Source: G963704535 sp963704535 | GTDB taxonomy: Bacteria > Chloroflexota > Chloroflexia > Chloroflexales > Roseiflexaceae | Assembly: GCA_963704535.1 (NCBI GenBank) | Contig: OY969916.1 | Coordinates: forward strand, 1,240,001-1,304,000 | Direction: 5' to 3' | DNA: 64,000 nucleotides | Shown here: in pieces, positions 47,339 through 56,869 of the stretch | Position numbering within the stretch: position 1 is the stretch's first letter | Layout of the letters: the number at the start of each line of letters is the position of its first letter | Translations under genes and position numbers: made by a program | The notes under the pieces: generated by a model | Told to the model about the DNA's origin: nothing | The model's input: only the letters and a program-made list of their open reading frames with translations | Databases searched by the model: none

Positions 47339-47773
47339 TTAATCGGCGGGCGGCCACCAGCCAACACTAACCCACAGCCGCCGCGTCACGATAATCTCCG
47401 GGTTGTTGAGTTGAAGCGCAACAATGGTAGCACGCCCAGAGGAAGTGGTTCCGAGAATATGAATACCATCGTCAGACCAGACAAAATGCTCGAACCATAT
47501 CTGCGTCCGCGGGTTGAACAGTGGAACAGGCTCGTTCGTCTGCGGATCGAGCGCCTGAGTCAGGGCGCCTTTGAAGTCGTTGCAACGGCGACAGGCAAGC
47601 CACAGATTCTCTTCGACCGTTGGCCCTCCTGCGGCAACAGGGATGATGTGCTCGACCTCCATCGGCATACCCATCAATTCCTCGCTCCGCAGGCAGTAGC
47701 CGCAACGGTAGCGCGCCTGCTGCGCGATGCGTGCCCGGAGTGCAACGGGAATATAGAATCTTGTGGGACTCAT
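47339..47773 (-). CDS. HNH endonuclease
   Basis: 144 aa. HNH core: CGYCLRSEELMGMPMEVEHIIPVAAGGPTVEENLWLACRRCNDFKG (given in part; His-Ile-Ile, Asn and Cys-x2-Cys zinc pairs, about residues 23-68), followed by a C-terminal beta-rich tail (FNPRTQIWFEHFVW). Small HNH nucleases of this form are common in Chloroflexota and cyanobacteria next to a short partner. Its start overlaps the stop of the upstream gene (ATGA), so both are coupled. It could be a toxin-like or repair nuclease; its target is unknown. Confidence 0.85.
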   Translation of the reverse strand: MSPTRFYIPVALRARIAQQARYRCGYCLRSEELMGMPMEVEHIIPVAAGGPTVEENLWLACRRCNDFKGALTQALDPQTNEPVPLFNPRTQIWFEHFVWSDDGIHILGTTSSGRATIVALQLNNPEIIVTRRLWVSVGWWPPAD

Positions 47774-48201
47774 GGGGTACGACTGAGATGCTGGCGCAGT
47801 TCAGCCGGCGTCGGAACCGGCTGCCCTCGAAAGCGCAGCAGCACCGCCGCCCGCGCCTTCCGCAGCATCACAAGGTCTGCCTGCTGTTGGAACTGGTCCA
47901 GGCGCGCGCGCTCAGTTGTAGTCAGCTCGCCAGCCTGGTTGCGCGCCAGGAGTTCAGATAGCTCGTGCTGCCGGTCGTCCGGCACCGTCTCAAAGACCGC
48001 ATCCCGCAGCGCGCTGTTGTCGAGGTCTTCCAGCGCGCTCAGCGCCTGCACAATCTCCAGCGGCAGCCCATCCAGCGGCGGCAGCGACGCCTGGAGCGCC
48101 GTCAGGAGCACCGTCTCCAGCGGCTGGTCGGTCGCCTGGGCCATCCGCTGAAGCGGCTCGTAGAGCCGTTCCGGCAAGGTTAATGTAATCGTTCGGACCA
48201 T
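47770..48201 (-). CDS. Ribbon-helix-helix-like partner of the HNH nuclease
   Basis: 143 aa. The N-terminal ITLTLPERLYEPLQRMAQATDQPLETVLLTALQA resembles a ribbon-helix-helix (CopG/Arc) DNA-binding unit; the remainder is helical and charged (VPDDRQHELSELLARNQAGELTTTERARLDQFQQQADLVMLRKARA). Start ATG 48201 is preferred (GAAAGG upstream); ATG 48219 is the alternative. Its stop overlaps the HNH start by ATGA. The pair could be an antitoxin/toxin-like unit or a regulator with its nuclease, judging by order and overlap only. Confidence 0.7.
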   Translation of the reverse strand: MVRTITLTLPERLYEPLQRMAQATDQPLETVLLTALQASLPPLDGLPLEIVQALSALEDLDNSALRDAVFETVPDDRQHELSELLARNQAGELTTTERARLDQFQQQADLVMLRKARAAVLLRFRGQPVPTPAELRQHLSRTP

Positions 48202-48285
48202 CGTGGCATCGCCTTTCATGTGTATCTTGCGCGCCGACCATCATTATACCGCACGTTGTCGGCGGTAGACTAAGGGCACTCAGCT

Positions 48286-51200
48286 ATGCGTCATCGTCTC
48301 GCCCTGCCACTACTCATCCTGCTGCTATTTGCCGTCACACTGCCGCAGGCCCCTGCAGCCGCCTCGCCGGAGATCGTGCCCCTTGGCCCGGCGCAGGCGG
48401 CGCCCCGCGCCGCCTACACCGCGCTCTTCGGCCATGTCGGCGCGGGCGGGCGGGCGCGCTGGGCGCAGCGGCCGTTCGTCTACGACGGGCAGAGCTACGC
48501 GCCCGGCACGGTTGTCGCGCCGGAGGGTATCGCCGGCGGCAGCTATGACAGCCTGGTCGTGAGCGGGACGCTGGCCGTCACCCCGTCGCTCGCGCTCGAC
48601 GCCACCGGCACCCGCGTCGCGGTCTTCCGCTCGACCGTCAGCGACCCGACCTACGGCAGCGCCGCCTGGGAGTTGGCCGATGTTCGCGAGACGCTCGACA
48701 CCTACCTCGGCGGCGCGCTGCGCTACGACATCCTCGATGAGCAGGGGCTGGCGACGCAGGACCTGTCGCCCTATGCCATCCTGATCGTCCCATCCATCCG
48801 TCGCGGCAACGAGCAGGATATGCTGGCGGCGCTCGGCCCGCAGGCGCTGTCGAAGATCGACGCTTTCGTCCGGGCCGGCGGCTTCCTGTATGCCCAGTCG
48901 AACGGCGCGATCGTTGCCGAGGCGGCTGGCGTGGTCGCCGCCGGCACCGTCGATCTGACTAGCACGCTTCAGCTCGCGCCCGCCGCGCTTCCCAACACCG
49001 GGCAACTCGCGGTGCTCGATTCGGCCTCGCCGCTCACTTTCTCTTGGATCACCGAGACGCTGTACCTGCTGAGCGACCCGGTCTACTCGCCCAACTCGAC
49101 GCTCCAAACCGTCACCGAGTACACCAACCTGGACGGCCCGAACCGGCCGGCGATCCTGAGCGGTGCCGTCGGTGCCGGCCAGGTCATCCTGGTCGCCGGC
49201 CACCCGACCGCCGCCACCCGTCGCACGCAGGTCCCGCTCTTTTTCGACGCCGTCTTGTGGGCGCTGGGCCACCCGGCCGAGCTGTCCGGCGACGCGGTGC
49301 AGACCTCCAACCCGACGCTCGACCCGCACCTGCTGCCGGCCTACGAGGCTGGCGTCCCGATCAGCGCCACCCTGACGTTTGAGAATGTCTGGGACGCGCC
49401 GTTGAGCGACACGATTATCACCGAGACGATCGCCGCCGGATTCAGCGTCGACCCCGCCAGCTTCAGCCCGACCGGGACGATCGCCGCGCTGCCGGATGGC
49501 CGCAGCCAGGTGGTCTGGAACCTGGGCGATGTCGCGCCGGGCGCCTACGCCCTGCACTTCGCCGCCCATACGGTCGCGCCGGGCATCCACAACCAGAACC
49601 TCACCTTCGCGGCCGGGCGGGCCAGTTTCACCTTCCAGGGGCGGCCCCACGCCGTCGCCCACCGCGACTTCATGCTCCAGGCGCGTATGCCCGCCCGGCT
49701 CCAGGCCGACCGGGACATCGAGGCCGACCGGCAGTACTTCATCCCGCCCGAAGGGCTCTACCTCGACGTGGGTGTGCCGATCGAGAACAAGGAGGACACG
49801 CTCGCGTCCCAGGTGGTCGTCACCGATGTCGTTCCGCTGATCGTCCCGCTGGTGGGCCTGGAGGACCAGGAGAGTATCCTGGGCCAGAACGACGGCCAGA
49901 CGGTCTGGATGCGCAACGAGCCCTTCTTCTACGACGAGACCACCGGCGCGCCCTACCTCCCAGCCGACGGCCACGCTGTCAGCCAGACGATCACCCTTGC
50001 CGATTGGGATGGGCAGACCCGCGCGGTCTTCGAGGTCCCCTACGGCACTCACGGCACCGTCTCGCTCCAGGCTGTCCGGCCACTGGCCCTGGGCAACTTC
50101 GTCACCATCCCGATCACCTACTCGAACGCGATCACGCTGACGGCCGACCACAAGCTGTTGCTGCCGGCCAAAGTGCTGACCTGGACGCTGGACCTGTGGC
50201 CGGGCTACCACTATGAGGCGCCGGCGATCCGCTACGGCATCCGCTCGCGTGAGCTGTTCGGCCGCGCCGTGACCTTCGCCGGCGACCCCGGCATTGCGTC
50301 GGAGCAGGTGGTCGTCTCCGCGCCCGGCGCCAGCGTCTACACGCACCTGGGGACGACCCCGATCTCCGCCCGCGCAGAGCTGGCGAGTGGCCGAGTCTAT
50401 GTGCCCGCCGCGCCAGCCACGCCGGCGATCGGGTACCGCGATTTGTGGGGGCGCGACCATACCCTGCCGCTCCGCGCGGCCTTCTACGATGTCTTTAGCT
50501 GGGCCTCCTGCCGTTGCGGCGGTCCTGGCAGCGGCGAACAACACGCGGCGCTCAACGTCACCTTCGGGATGCGCGCCGACCTGGAGGGCAGCGGGCGGCG
50601 CGACCGCCAGGTGCTGCTGTACCCCGGCCGCCTCGATGGCGCCGACCTGGATATCGTGATCAAGGACCGCAACCAGGGCAACGGCATTCCCTCGGACCAG
50701 ATGCTGATCGATATGGGCATGTTCCGCGGCCTGGGGGTGGATATTGGCCCGCGCAGCGGCGACTGGGCGACCTCCTGGCAGTCCTCGATCATCGGCACGC
50801 GCCTGATCTCGGTCGAGACGAGCACCGGCTACGACCACCTGCTGTTCCAGCACGACCTCCCCGTTGGCGGGACCGATGTGATTACGCTGGCGGCGCGTAT
50901 CCAGAGCCAAGGTGGCCCGCCGGTCGAGGGGATGCTCAAGCTGCACGACGGCGCGCGCTTCACCTACCGCCAGCAGGCCGCCGGCCCCAGCCGCTACGAG
51001 GTCTACGACACCCACGTCCAGGGCGTCGTCGCCGAAGCGACCCGGCTCAGCATCCGCAAGCAGGTCACGCCCATCCAGGTCAGCACCTACGGCGACGAGA
51101 TCTACTACATCATGACGGTCAGCGACCCGGATGAGCCGCGCTCCCTGCGGCGCAACGGGCCGGGCGATCCGTTCCTCCAGTCCTATGGCTTTGGCAACCT

Positions 51201-53523
51201 TGCTGCCACCACCTATGTTGGCGGGCGCGAGGGCACTCAGATCCTGCACAGCGTGCTGGAGCCAGGCGAAAGCACCCGCATCCGTATCGAGGTCAACAAC
51301 AACAGCGGGCACGATTTAACCGATGTAGTAGTCGCGCCGCAGCCGCCGCCCGGTATCACGATCGAGCCGACCTACCCGGACCTGAACGCGGTCCCGCCGC
51401 CGATCTTCGGCGACCTGCCGTTCCTGTACCTGGCGACCATTCCCGATGCCGGGCGGGCGGTCTACTACTACGACCTGACCATCGACGCGAACTACAGCGG
51501 CGCGCTCGGGCAGGTGCTCACGATCCCGATCGGCTTCAGCGCCGCAGGCGGAGCGGCCGGCTTGCAGATCCCGCCGGCGCGGATCGGTATCGTTGAGGCT
51601 GGTAGGGGCGCCACGTATATGTCGGCCCTGGCTGAGACGTTGGTGTTGACCGACACGCTGCCCAGCTACGCGCAGCTTACTGGCGCGGCGGTCGTGGCGG
51701 CGTCCGACGTGGCAGCGCTGACCGATGCGACCGACGTGGATGGGCGGGCCGCGGTGTTCGGGAGCTTCCAGGAGCCGATCAGCTATACGGTGGATAGCGC
51801 GGGAGCGACACAGTTCACGCTGCCTGGGGACGCGCTCGCGCGGCTGTACGACCCAGTTGGCGCCCATGCTCTGTATGTCGTCGCGCGGGCCACGTTCTCT
51901 CCGGCAAGCGCCGGGCCGGTCTCGGCGAACGCCGGCGCGCAGGTGACGTACGCCGACCCATTCGGTGTGGTGTGGCAGGAGCGCAGCCCGCCGGTGCTAG
52001 TCGAAGCTCACGGGGCTGCCGTGCGCGTCAGCTATACCTGCACCGGCGTCGTGAGCGGCACGCTGGCGCTGGGGACGGACACCTCCTCTAGCGGCGACCC
52101 GACACAGTGCGCGCTAGTCGCTGGCACCACCAACCAGGTGTTGCTGGACGCGACTGTCAGCAACCTCGGCGATTACCCAGCCCAGGAGGTCGCCGCCAGC
52201 CTGACCCTACCGCCAGGCGTGACGCTTCTCTCGGCCAGCCCGGAGCCGGCCAGCGCAAGCGAACAAACGATCACATGGCAGGTCGGCGACCTGGCCCCTG
52301 GCGGAACGAGTGTGATTCGCCTGCGTGTCGCCGTGCCGCTCGACCCCTACGGGACGATCGCACTCGGCAGCGTTGCGCGCCGAGTCACGGTGGTCAGCCG
52401 GAGCGATGGGCAGTTCACCAACTCGTTTACGAACCGCTCTATCATTGCCCAATTGGCCGGACCATACACCGCGCCAGTGTACGTATCGCCCGACCAGGTC
52501 GGCGCGGCGCTCCAGCTTGCCTACGCCTGTGAGAGCGTTACCGTGGCGGGGAGCGCGCCCTCCAACGAATGTGTGCTTCAGGCGGGCGCCACCAACCAGG
52601 TCGTGCTGACGGCGACGTTGCGAAATACCGGCGTGTACCGCGCAGAGGGGGTGCGGCTCGGCATGACTCTGGCCGATGGCGTCACAGTGATGGACGCCGT
52701 GCCCACAGTCCAGGTGACAGGCGCGCTCGCCTCCTGGGATATTGGCGACCTAGCCGCCGGCAGTCAAACACAGCTACGCCTGACACTTTCCGTGGCCGTC
52801 GATGCGGCACTCGGAAGCACTCCAGGCGGCTCGCCCTCCCTGGCACAGATCCTTGACCGGAGCGACGGCGCCTTTACCGATGCCTTTAGCCGGCGCGCGA
52901 TGACAGTCATGGTCGGCGGCGACTATGCCCTGCCGGTGCAATCGCTCGTGCCGCCCACGCCACGGGTCTACCACGCCTACCTGCCCGCGATGACGCGGCA
53001 GACGCCCCGACCGGCGGACTTGGTCGTCACCCGGTTTACGGTGACTCCCGCCCGGCCAGCGGTGGGCCAGCCGGCGCAGATTACGGTGGAGGTGCAGAAT
53101 CAGGGCGATCTGGCGGCCGGAGCATTCTGGGTGGACTTCTACATCGATCCACGGCCGGCGCCAACGACAGCCGGTCAGCGCTGGGATACCTCTTGCGGTG
53201 TGACACCCTGCGATGGGATCGCCTGGGGTGTTTCAGGGCTGAAGCCAGGCGAGCGCGTCACGCTCACCAGCACGCCCGAGAGCTACGCGGCTGCCTACAC
53301 GAGCTGGACGGGCGCGTTCCGGGTGGCCGGCGTCCATGACTTGTACATCTACGCCGATAGCTGGAACGGCGATGATCGATTGGGCGGGGTGCATGAGGCA
53401 GATGAGACCAACAATCGCGCTGCGATCCAGGGATTGTTCATCGACGGGAGTGTATCAGCAACGACCCAGGACAGCCAGCCTTTGCCCGTTGCGCGTCCGC
53501 TGCCGGGCGAGTTTGCGCGATAA
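48286..53523 (+). CDS. Giant secreted cell-surface protein with DUF11-like repeats and CARDB domain
   Basis: 1745 aa, unknown function. Signal peptide at 1-28 (RLALPLLILLLFAVTLPQAPAAAS). Residues about 100-340 resemble a glutamine-amidotransferase-like fold (AILIVPSIRRGNEQDML, GQVILVAGHPTAATRR), then DUF11/conserved-repeat beta domains (FENVWDAPLSDTIITETIAAGFSV, VTDVVPLIVPLVG and later NLGDYPAQEVAASLTLPPGVTLLSASPEP, NTGVYRAEGVRLGM). The C-terminus has YHAYLPAMTRQ and a CARDB-like domain (DLVVTRFTVTPARPAVGQPAQITVEVQNQG to DETNN). Probably secreted or surface attached. It is followed by a strong hairpin terminator. The 'YLP' motif also occurs near the N-terminus of the RHS protein. Confidence 0.75.
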   Translation: MRHRLALPLLILLLFAVTLPQAPAAASPEIVPLGPAQAAPRAAYTALFGHVGAGGRARWAQRPFVYDGQSYAPGTVVAPEGIAGGSYDSLVVSGTLAVTPSLALDATGTRVAVFRSTVSDPTYGSAAWELADVRETLDTYLGGALRYDILDEQGLATQDLSPYAILIVPSIRRGNEQDMLAALGPQALSKIDAFVRAGGFLYAQSNGAIVAEAAGVVAAGTVDLTSTLQLAPAALPNTGQLAVLDSASPLTFSWITETLYLLSDPVYSPNSTLQTVTEYTNLDGPNRPAILSGAVGAGQVILVAGHPTAATRRTQVPLFFDAVLWALGHPAELSGDAVQTSNPTLDPHLLPAYEAGVPISATLTFENVWDAPLSDTIITETIAAGFSVDPASFSPTGTIAALPDGRSQVVWNLGDVAPGAYALHFAAHTVAPGIHNQNLTFAAGRASFTFQGRPHAVAHRDFMLQARMPARLQADRDIEADRQYFIPPEGLYLDVGVPIENKEDTLASQVVVTDVVPLIVPLVGLEDQESILGQNDGQTVWMRNEPFFYDETTGAPYLPADGHAVSQTITLADWDGQTRAVFEVPYGTHGTVSLQAVRPLALGNFVTIPITYSNAITLTADHKLLLPAKVLTWTLDLWPGYHYEAPAIRYGIRSRELFGRAVTFAGDPGIASEQVVVSAPGASVYTHLGTTPISARAELASGRVYVPAAPATPAIGYRDLWGRDHTLPLRAAFYDVFSWASCRCGGPGSGEQHAALNVTFGMRADLEGSGRRDRQVLLYPGRLDGADLDIVIKDRNQGNGIPSDQMLIDMGMFRGLGVDIGPRSGDWATSWQSSIIGTRLISVETSTGYDHLLFQHDLPVGGTDVITLAARIQSQGGPPVEGMLKLHDGARFTYRQQAAGPSRYEVYDTHVQGVVAEATRLSIRKQVTPIQVSTYGDEIYYIMTVSDPDEPRSLRRNGPGDPFLQSYGFGNLAATTYVGGREGTQILHSVLEPGESTRIRIEVNNNSGHDLTDVVVAPQPPPGITIEPTYPDLNAVPPPIFGDLPFLYLATIPDAGRAVYYYDLTIDANYSGALGQVLTIPIGFSAAGGAAGLQIPPARIGIVEAGRGATYMSALAETLVLTDTLPSYAQLTGAAVVAASDVAALTDATDVDGRAAVFGSFQEPISYTVDSAGATQFTLPGDALARLYDPVGAHALYVVARATFSPASAGPVSANAGAQVTYADPFGVVWQERSPPVLVEAHGAAVRVSYTCTGVVSGTLALGTDTSSSGDPTQCALVAGTTNQVLLDATVSNLGDYPAQEVAASLTLPPGVTLLSASPEPASASEQTITWQVGDLAPGGTSVIRLRVAVPLDPYGTIALGSVARRVTVVSRSDGQFTNSFTNRSIIAQLAGPYTAPVYVSPDQVGAALQLAYACESVTVAGSAPSNECVLQAGATNQVVLTATLRNTGVYRAEGVRLGMTLADGVTVMDAVPTVQVTGALASWDIGDLAAGSQTQLRLTLSVAVDAALGSTPGGSPSLAQILDRSDGAFTDAFSRRAMTVMVGGDYALPVQSLVPPTPRVYHAYLPAMTRQTPRPADLVVTRFTVTPARPAVGQPAQITVEVQNQGDLAAGAFWVDFYIDPRPAPTTAGQRWDTSCGVTPCDGIAWGVSGLKPGERVTLTSTPESYAAAYTSWTGAFRVAGVHDLYIYADSWNGDDRLGGVHEADETNNRAAIQGLFIDGSVSATTQDSQPLPVARPLPGEFAR

Positions 53524-53570
53524 TCATCGTCATACGCTATTTAAGAGAGGCTAGTGATTGGCCTGTGGAT

Positions 53571-53608
53571 GTTAGAGGCGAAGGCTATCAGTAGCCTTCG
53601 CCTCTAAC
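53571..53608 (+). terminator. Strong hairpin terminator after the secreted protein gene
   Basis: A 17-bp perfect stem (GTTAGAGGCGAAGGCTA and its complement) with a 4-base loop, about 47 bp beyond the stop codon. The following run is CTTTG, so intrinsic termination is plausible but the U-tract is weak. Confidence 0.65.
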
Positions 53609-53649
53609 CTTTGTTGCGTGGCTGTGAGCAACCCGTCTCACCTCTACTA

Positions 53650-54477
53650 TCAAAATTGGGAACTGGTGCTGGTACCAGAAGGATCTGGTCGGAGGAGAGA
53701 GGATGAAGGATAGAGGATGGGCACCCGCGCAACGCCGCCTTGGCGTGATGGATCGCGTCGCGGGCCTCGATGAAGCTCGCCGCTCTGGCTTTGCAGCAGC
53801 AGCTCCGCAATCCCGGCTGTGACCCCAAAGTTGCCGTCGATCTGAAACGGCGGATGCGCGCCGAAGAGGTTGGCATACACGCCGCCGCCCACGACCGACA
53901 CATCGTTCGTTTGCACCAACCTGAGCATGTTCTTCAGCAAGCGATAGGCGTGATCTCCATCAAGGAGCCGAGCCCACAAATTCATCTTCCAGGCCAGCGA
54001 CCAGCCGGTGCCCTCGTCGCCTCGCAACTCAAGCGATCGTTGCGCGGCCGCCATCAACTCAGGCATCTTGGCCGCAGTGATCTGGCGGCCTGGATGCAGG
54101 CCAAACAGATGCGAGATGTGTCGATGGGTGTCGGCGGAATCGTCCCAATCCTGGAACCATTCCTGGAGCTGCCCGAAGCGGCCGATCTGCGGCGGGTAGA
54201 GGCGGTCGCGCGCCACTTCGAGCCGACCGCGCAGATCCTGGTCCACGCCAAGCAGGCGCGCCGCCTCAATGCAATTGGTGAACAAATCCCAGATGATTGC
54301 CATGTCGGCGGTCGTGGCCATGCTGACGGAGGCGATTCGGCCATCGGTGGTGGTGAATCTGTTCTCGGGCAAGGTGGATGGCATTGTGACCAGCCGGCCT
54401 TGATTATCCTCGACGAGCCAATCGAGACAGAATTCAGCGGCGCCGCGCATCAGTGGGTAGGCCCGTTCGAAGATCAC
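53650..54477 (-). pseudogene. GH95 alpha-L-fucosidase fragment
   Basis: 275 aa matching only the C-terminal part of family 95 fucosidases (about 780 aa when intact): YPLMRGAAEFCLDWLVED, SMATTADMAIIWDLFTNCIEAARLLG, HRHISHLFGLHPGRQI, GWSLAWKMNLWARLLDGDHAYRLLKNML and IDGNFGVTAGIAELLLQS. The N-terminal two thirds are missing, cut near 54478-54510 where repeat sequence begins. The C-terminal end degrades after GELH into repeat-derived sequence (GGATGAA-type heptamers at 53691-53721). It is probably a non-functional remnant of a larger pectin/xyloglucan locus. Confidence 0.85.
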
Positions 54478-54508
54478 GAAGGGAGGAAGATCACGAAGAG
54501 GGCTAATA

Positions 54509-54598
54509 TAGCATTCCTAAATGAGTTGTAAAAGGGGGTGTGGGGGGAGCCCCCACAGAAACCCTTTCCCACTTTACAACCCAGATAGGATTGCTATA
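54509..54598. repeat. MITE-like palindromic element, copy 2
   Basis: Ends TATAGCATTCCTAAATGAGTTGTAA and TTACAACCCAGATAGGATTGCTATA (each read in part) are inverted repeats; the centre has GTGGGGGGAGCCCCCAC. Second copy of the element at 18919-19012. It sits at the broken 5' edge of the GH95 fragment. Confidence 0.8.
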
Positions 54599-54653
54599 GA
54601 TGTGGCTATATAATCTTCGTGTCTTCGCGAGCTTCGTGATGAGAAACCCCTAC

Positions 54654-56669
54654 TCACGCACGCGCTTCGAGCATGGCAACACCGTAGCCCGCAAGCATGA
54701 GTGTATCGGCGACGATAGACTGGCCCAGGTGATCCCAGAAGCGCTGGCCGGCCGGCAGCTCAACGCTGACATCCCCCGCCGTATGGTTGAGCACGAACAG
54801 CAATTGGCGCTCGGTCGTTTCGCGCAGCGTCACCTCCACCCCGGCGGGGACGGCGAGCAGCGGCGCGATCTGGTGCGCCGCCAGCACTCGGCTGTAGAAC
54901 GCATCCAGGAAGCGCTCCTCGGGGTCGCTGGCGACGTAATAGGCTTTGCCTCGGCCGAACGCATGCTCGGTGACAACCGGGCTGCCGGCGTAGAAATCGT
55001 CGCCGTAGGTCGCCAGTGTTTGCGCGCCCTCGCAGTGGACGATGTCGCACAGCTTCCCACAGGTGTAGCTGCCGCTGCCATCAAGCATCACGATATGGTT
55101 GACCTGGCCCTCGTACAGCGCGTCGATCTCCTCGACTCGAATACCCAACACGCGCCGCAGCGGGCCGGGATAGCCTTCAAACGCCAGATCGCTCTCGTCG
55201 ACGACCCCACTGAAGACCGTGGCGACAAACGAGCCGCCCTGCTCGACAAACGCCTCGATCCGCTCCCCGACTCCCGGCTTGACCATGTGGAGCATCGGGG
55301 CGATCACCAGATCATAGCGGCTCAGATCGGAGTCGCTCCACACGATGTCGATCGGCACGTTGTGCCGCCACAGTGCGTTGTAATGCTTGCGCACGCTTCC
55401 GGGATAATCTTTGGGGTTGATCGGCCCTACGGCCGCGTCGATCGCCCACCAGTTGTTCCAGTCGAACAGCACTGCCACGCGCGCCAGCGTCGTCGCCCCG
55501 ATCGTCGTATCGCCCAGCCGTTCCAGCTCGGCGCCAAGCGCCGCCACCTCACGGAACACCCGCGTATCGCTGCGCCCACCGTGCTCGACCACCGCGCCGT
55601 GGAATTTCTCGCTGCCGCCTCGTCCACGCCGCCATTGGAAGTACATCACCGTGTCGGCGCCGTGGGCCATGGCCAGGTAGCTCCACAGCCGCAGAACGCC
55701 GGGGCGCTTGAGCGCGTTGATCGGCTGCCAGTTCTGGCTGCTGGGGGTCTGCTCCATCAACATGAACGGCTGGCCGTCCTTGAGGCCACGGTTGAGATCG
55801 TGCAGAAAGGCGATGTCGCCGGGGTAGGCGTTCGGCCATGGGTAGCAGTCCCAGGAGACAACATCGATCTCTTTGGCCCAGGCGCGGTAGTCCAGGTGCG
55901 GGTAGGTGCCCATCAAGTTGGTGGTGATCGGGATGCCGGGGGTGATGGCGCGGATGGCGTCGCGCTCCAGCTTGAAGCATTCAAGTAGCGAGTCGCTCTG
56001 GAAGCGCCGGTAGTCGATCGTGAGACCATGCACATTGCGCTCGCCATCGGCGTAGGGCGGCTCGATCTGCGACCAGTCGGTGTAGGTGTGGCTCCAGAAG
56101 CGCGTCCACCAGCGGGCATTGACCTCGTCCAGGGCACCATAGCGCCGCTGGAGCCAGGCGCGAAACGCGGCGGCGCAGTTGTCGCAGTAGCAGGGCGTCG
56201 CATACTCGTTCGAAACATGCCAGAGCAGCAGGTTGGGGTAGTCGCCGTAGCGCTCGGCCAGCCGCGTGGCCATCTGCACCGCCAGGCGGCGGTAGTTCGG
56301 CGAGTTGGGGCAGTAATTGGTCCGGCCGCCATGGTGAACACGCCGGCCGCTCACGTCGGCGCGCAGCACGTCGGGGTAGGTCTGCGACATCCAGGCAGGC
56401 TGGGCCGCGCTGGGAGTCGCGAGGACGACATAGCGCCCGCCGGCGGCCAGCTTCTCCAGAACCAGGTCGAGCCACTCGAATGTGAAGCGGTCCTCGGCCG
56501 GCTGGAGCGCCACCCAGCTAAACACGCCGACGGTCGCCACGTTGAAGTGGCATGCCCGCATCAGTGCGACATCTGCATCCCAGGTTTCGGGCGGCCACTG
56601 CTCCGGATTGTAATCGCCGCCATGCCAGATAAACGACGCTCGCGGGTTAATCGGGCCATATTGTTGCAT
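54654..56669 (-). CDS. Beta-galactosidase, glycoside hydrolase family 42
   Basis: 671 aa. Family 42 enzymes remove galactose from arabinogalactan and lactose-like substrates. N-terminal FIWHGGDYNPEQWPPETWDADVALM, acid/base Glu in LLLWHVSNEYATPCYCDNC (about 154) with its zinc-binding cysteines, and nucleophile Glu in PFMLMEQTPSSQNW (about 305) are visible. The trimerisation (about 400-590) and C-terminal beta domains follow. Full length for the family. GTAGGGAAC precedes ATG 56669. No signal peptide, so it is likely intracellular. Same strand and block as the PL22 lyase and the GH95 remnant. Confidence 0.95.
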   Translation of the reverse strand: MQQYGPINPRASFIWHGGDYNPEQWPPETWDADVALMRACHFNVATVGVFSWVALQPAEDRFTFEWLDLVLEKLAAGGRYVVLATPSAAQPAWMSQTYPDVLRADVSGRRVHHGGRTNYCPNSPNYRRLAVQMATRLAERYGDYPNLLLWHVSNEYATPCYCDNCAAAFRAWLQRRYGALDEVNARWWTRFWSHTYTDWSQIEPPYADGERNVHGLTIDYRRFQSDSLLECFKLERDAIRAITPGIPITTNLMGTYPHLDYRAWAKEIDVVSWDCYPWPNAYPGDIAFLHDLNRGLKDGQPFMLMEQTPSSQNWQPINALKRPGVLRLWSYLAMAHGADTVMYFQWRRGRGGSEKFHGAVVEHGGRSDTRVFREVAALGAELERLGDTTIGATTLARVAVLFDWNNWWAIDAAVGPINPKDYPGSVRKHYNALWRHNVPIDIVWSDSDLSRYDLVIAPMLHMVKPGVGERIEAFVEQGGSFVATVFSGVVDESDLAFEGYPGPLRRVLGIRVEEIDALYEGQVNHIVMLDGSGSYTCGKLCDIVHCEGAQTLATYGDDFYAGSPVVTEHAFGRGKAYYVASDPEERFLDAFYSRVLAAHQIAPLLAVPAGVEVTLRETTERQLLFVLNHTAGDVSVELPAGQRFWDHLGQSIVADTLMLAGYGVAMLEARA

Positions 56670-56869
56670 AGTTCCCTACCGTTTCACTTCATCTCCGTGA
56701 TGACCACACCCCCTGGATGGAGCACCAAGATGCAGCACAATCTGGGCATGATCAGCGGGCCGAAGCGGCAATACGCTTACCTAAACCTCTGCTGCTCACG
56801 CCTCACGCCCTTGGCGTCCACCTTCACTCTATCCATCTGCTCAACGCTTCCTGTGCAGTTCCCAGGGTA

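Noticed and set aside
48325..51312. A 995-codon open frame on the minus strand opposite the giant secreted protein
   Set aside because: It is a shadow of GC-rich codons; its translation lacks hydrophobic cores and domains, while the plus frame has a signal peptide and recognisable domains.
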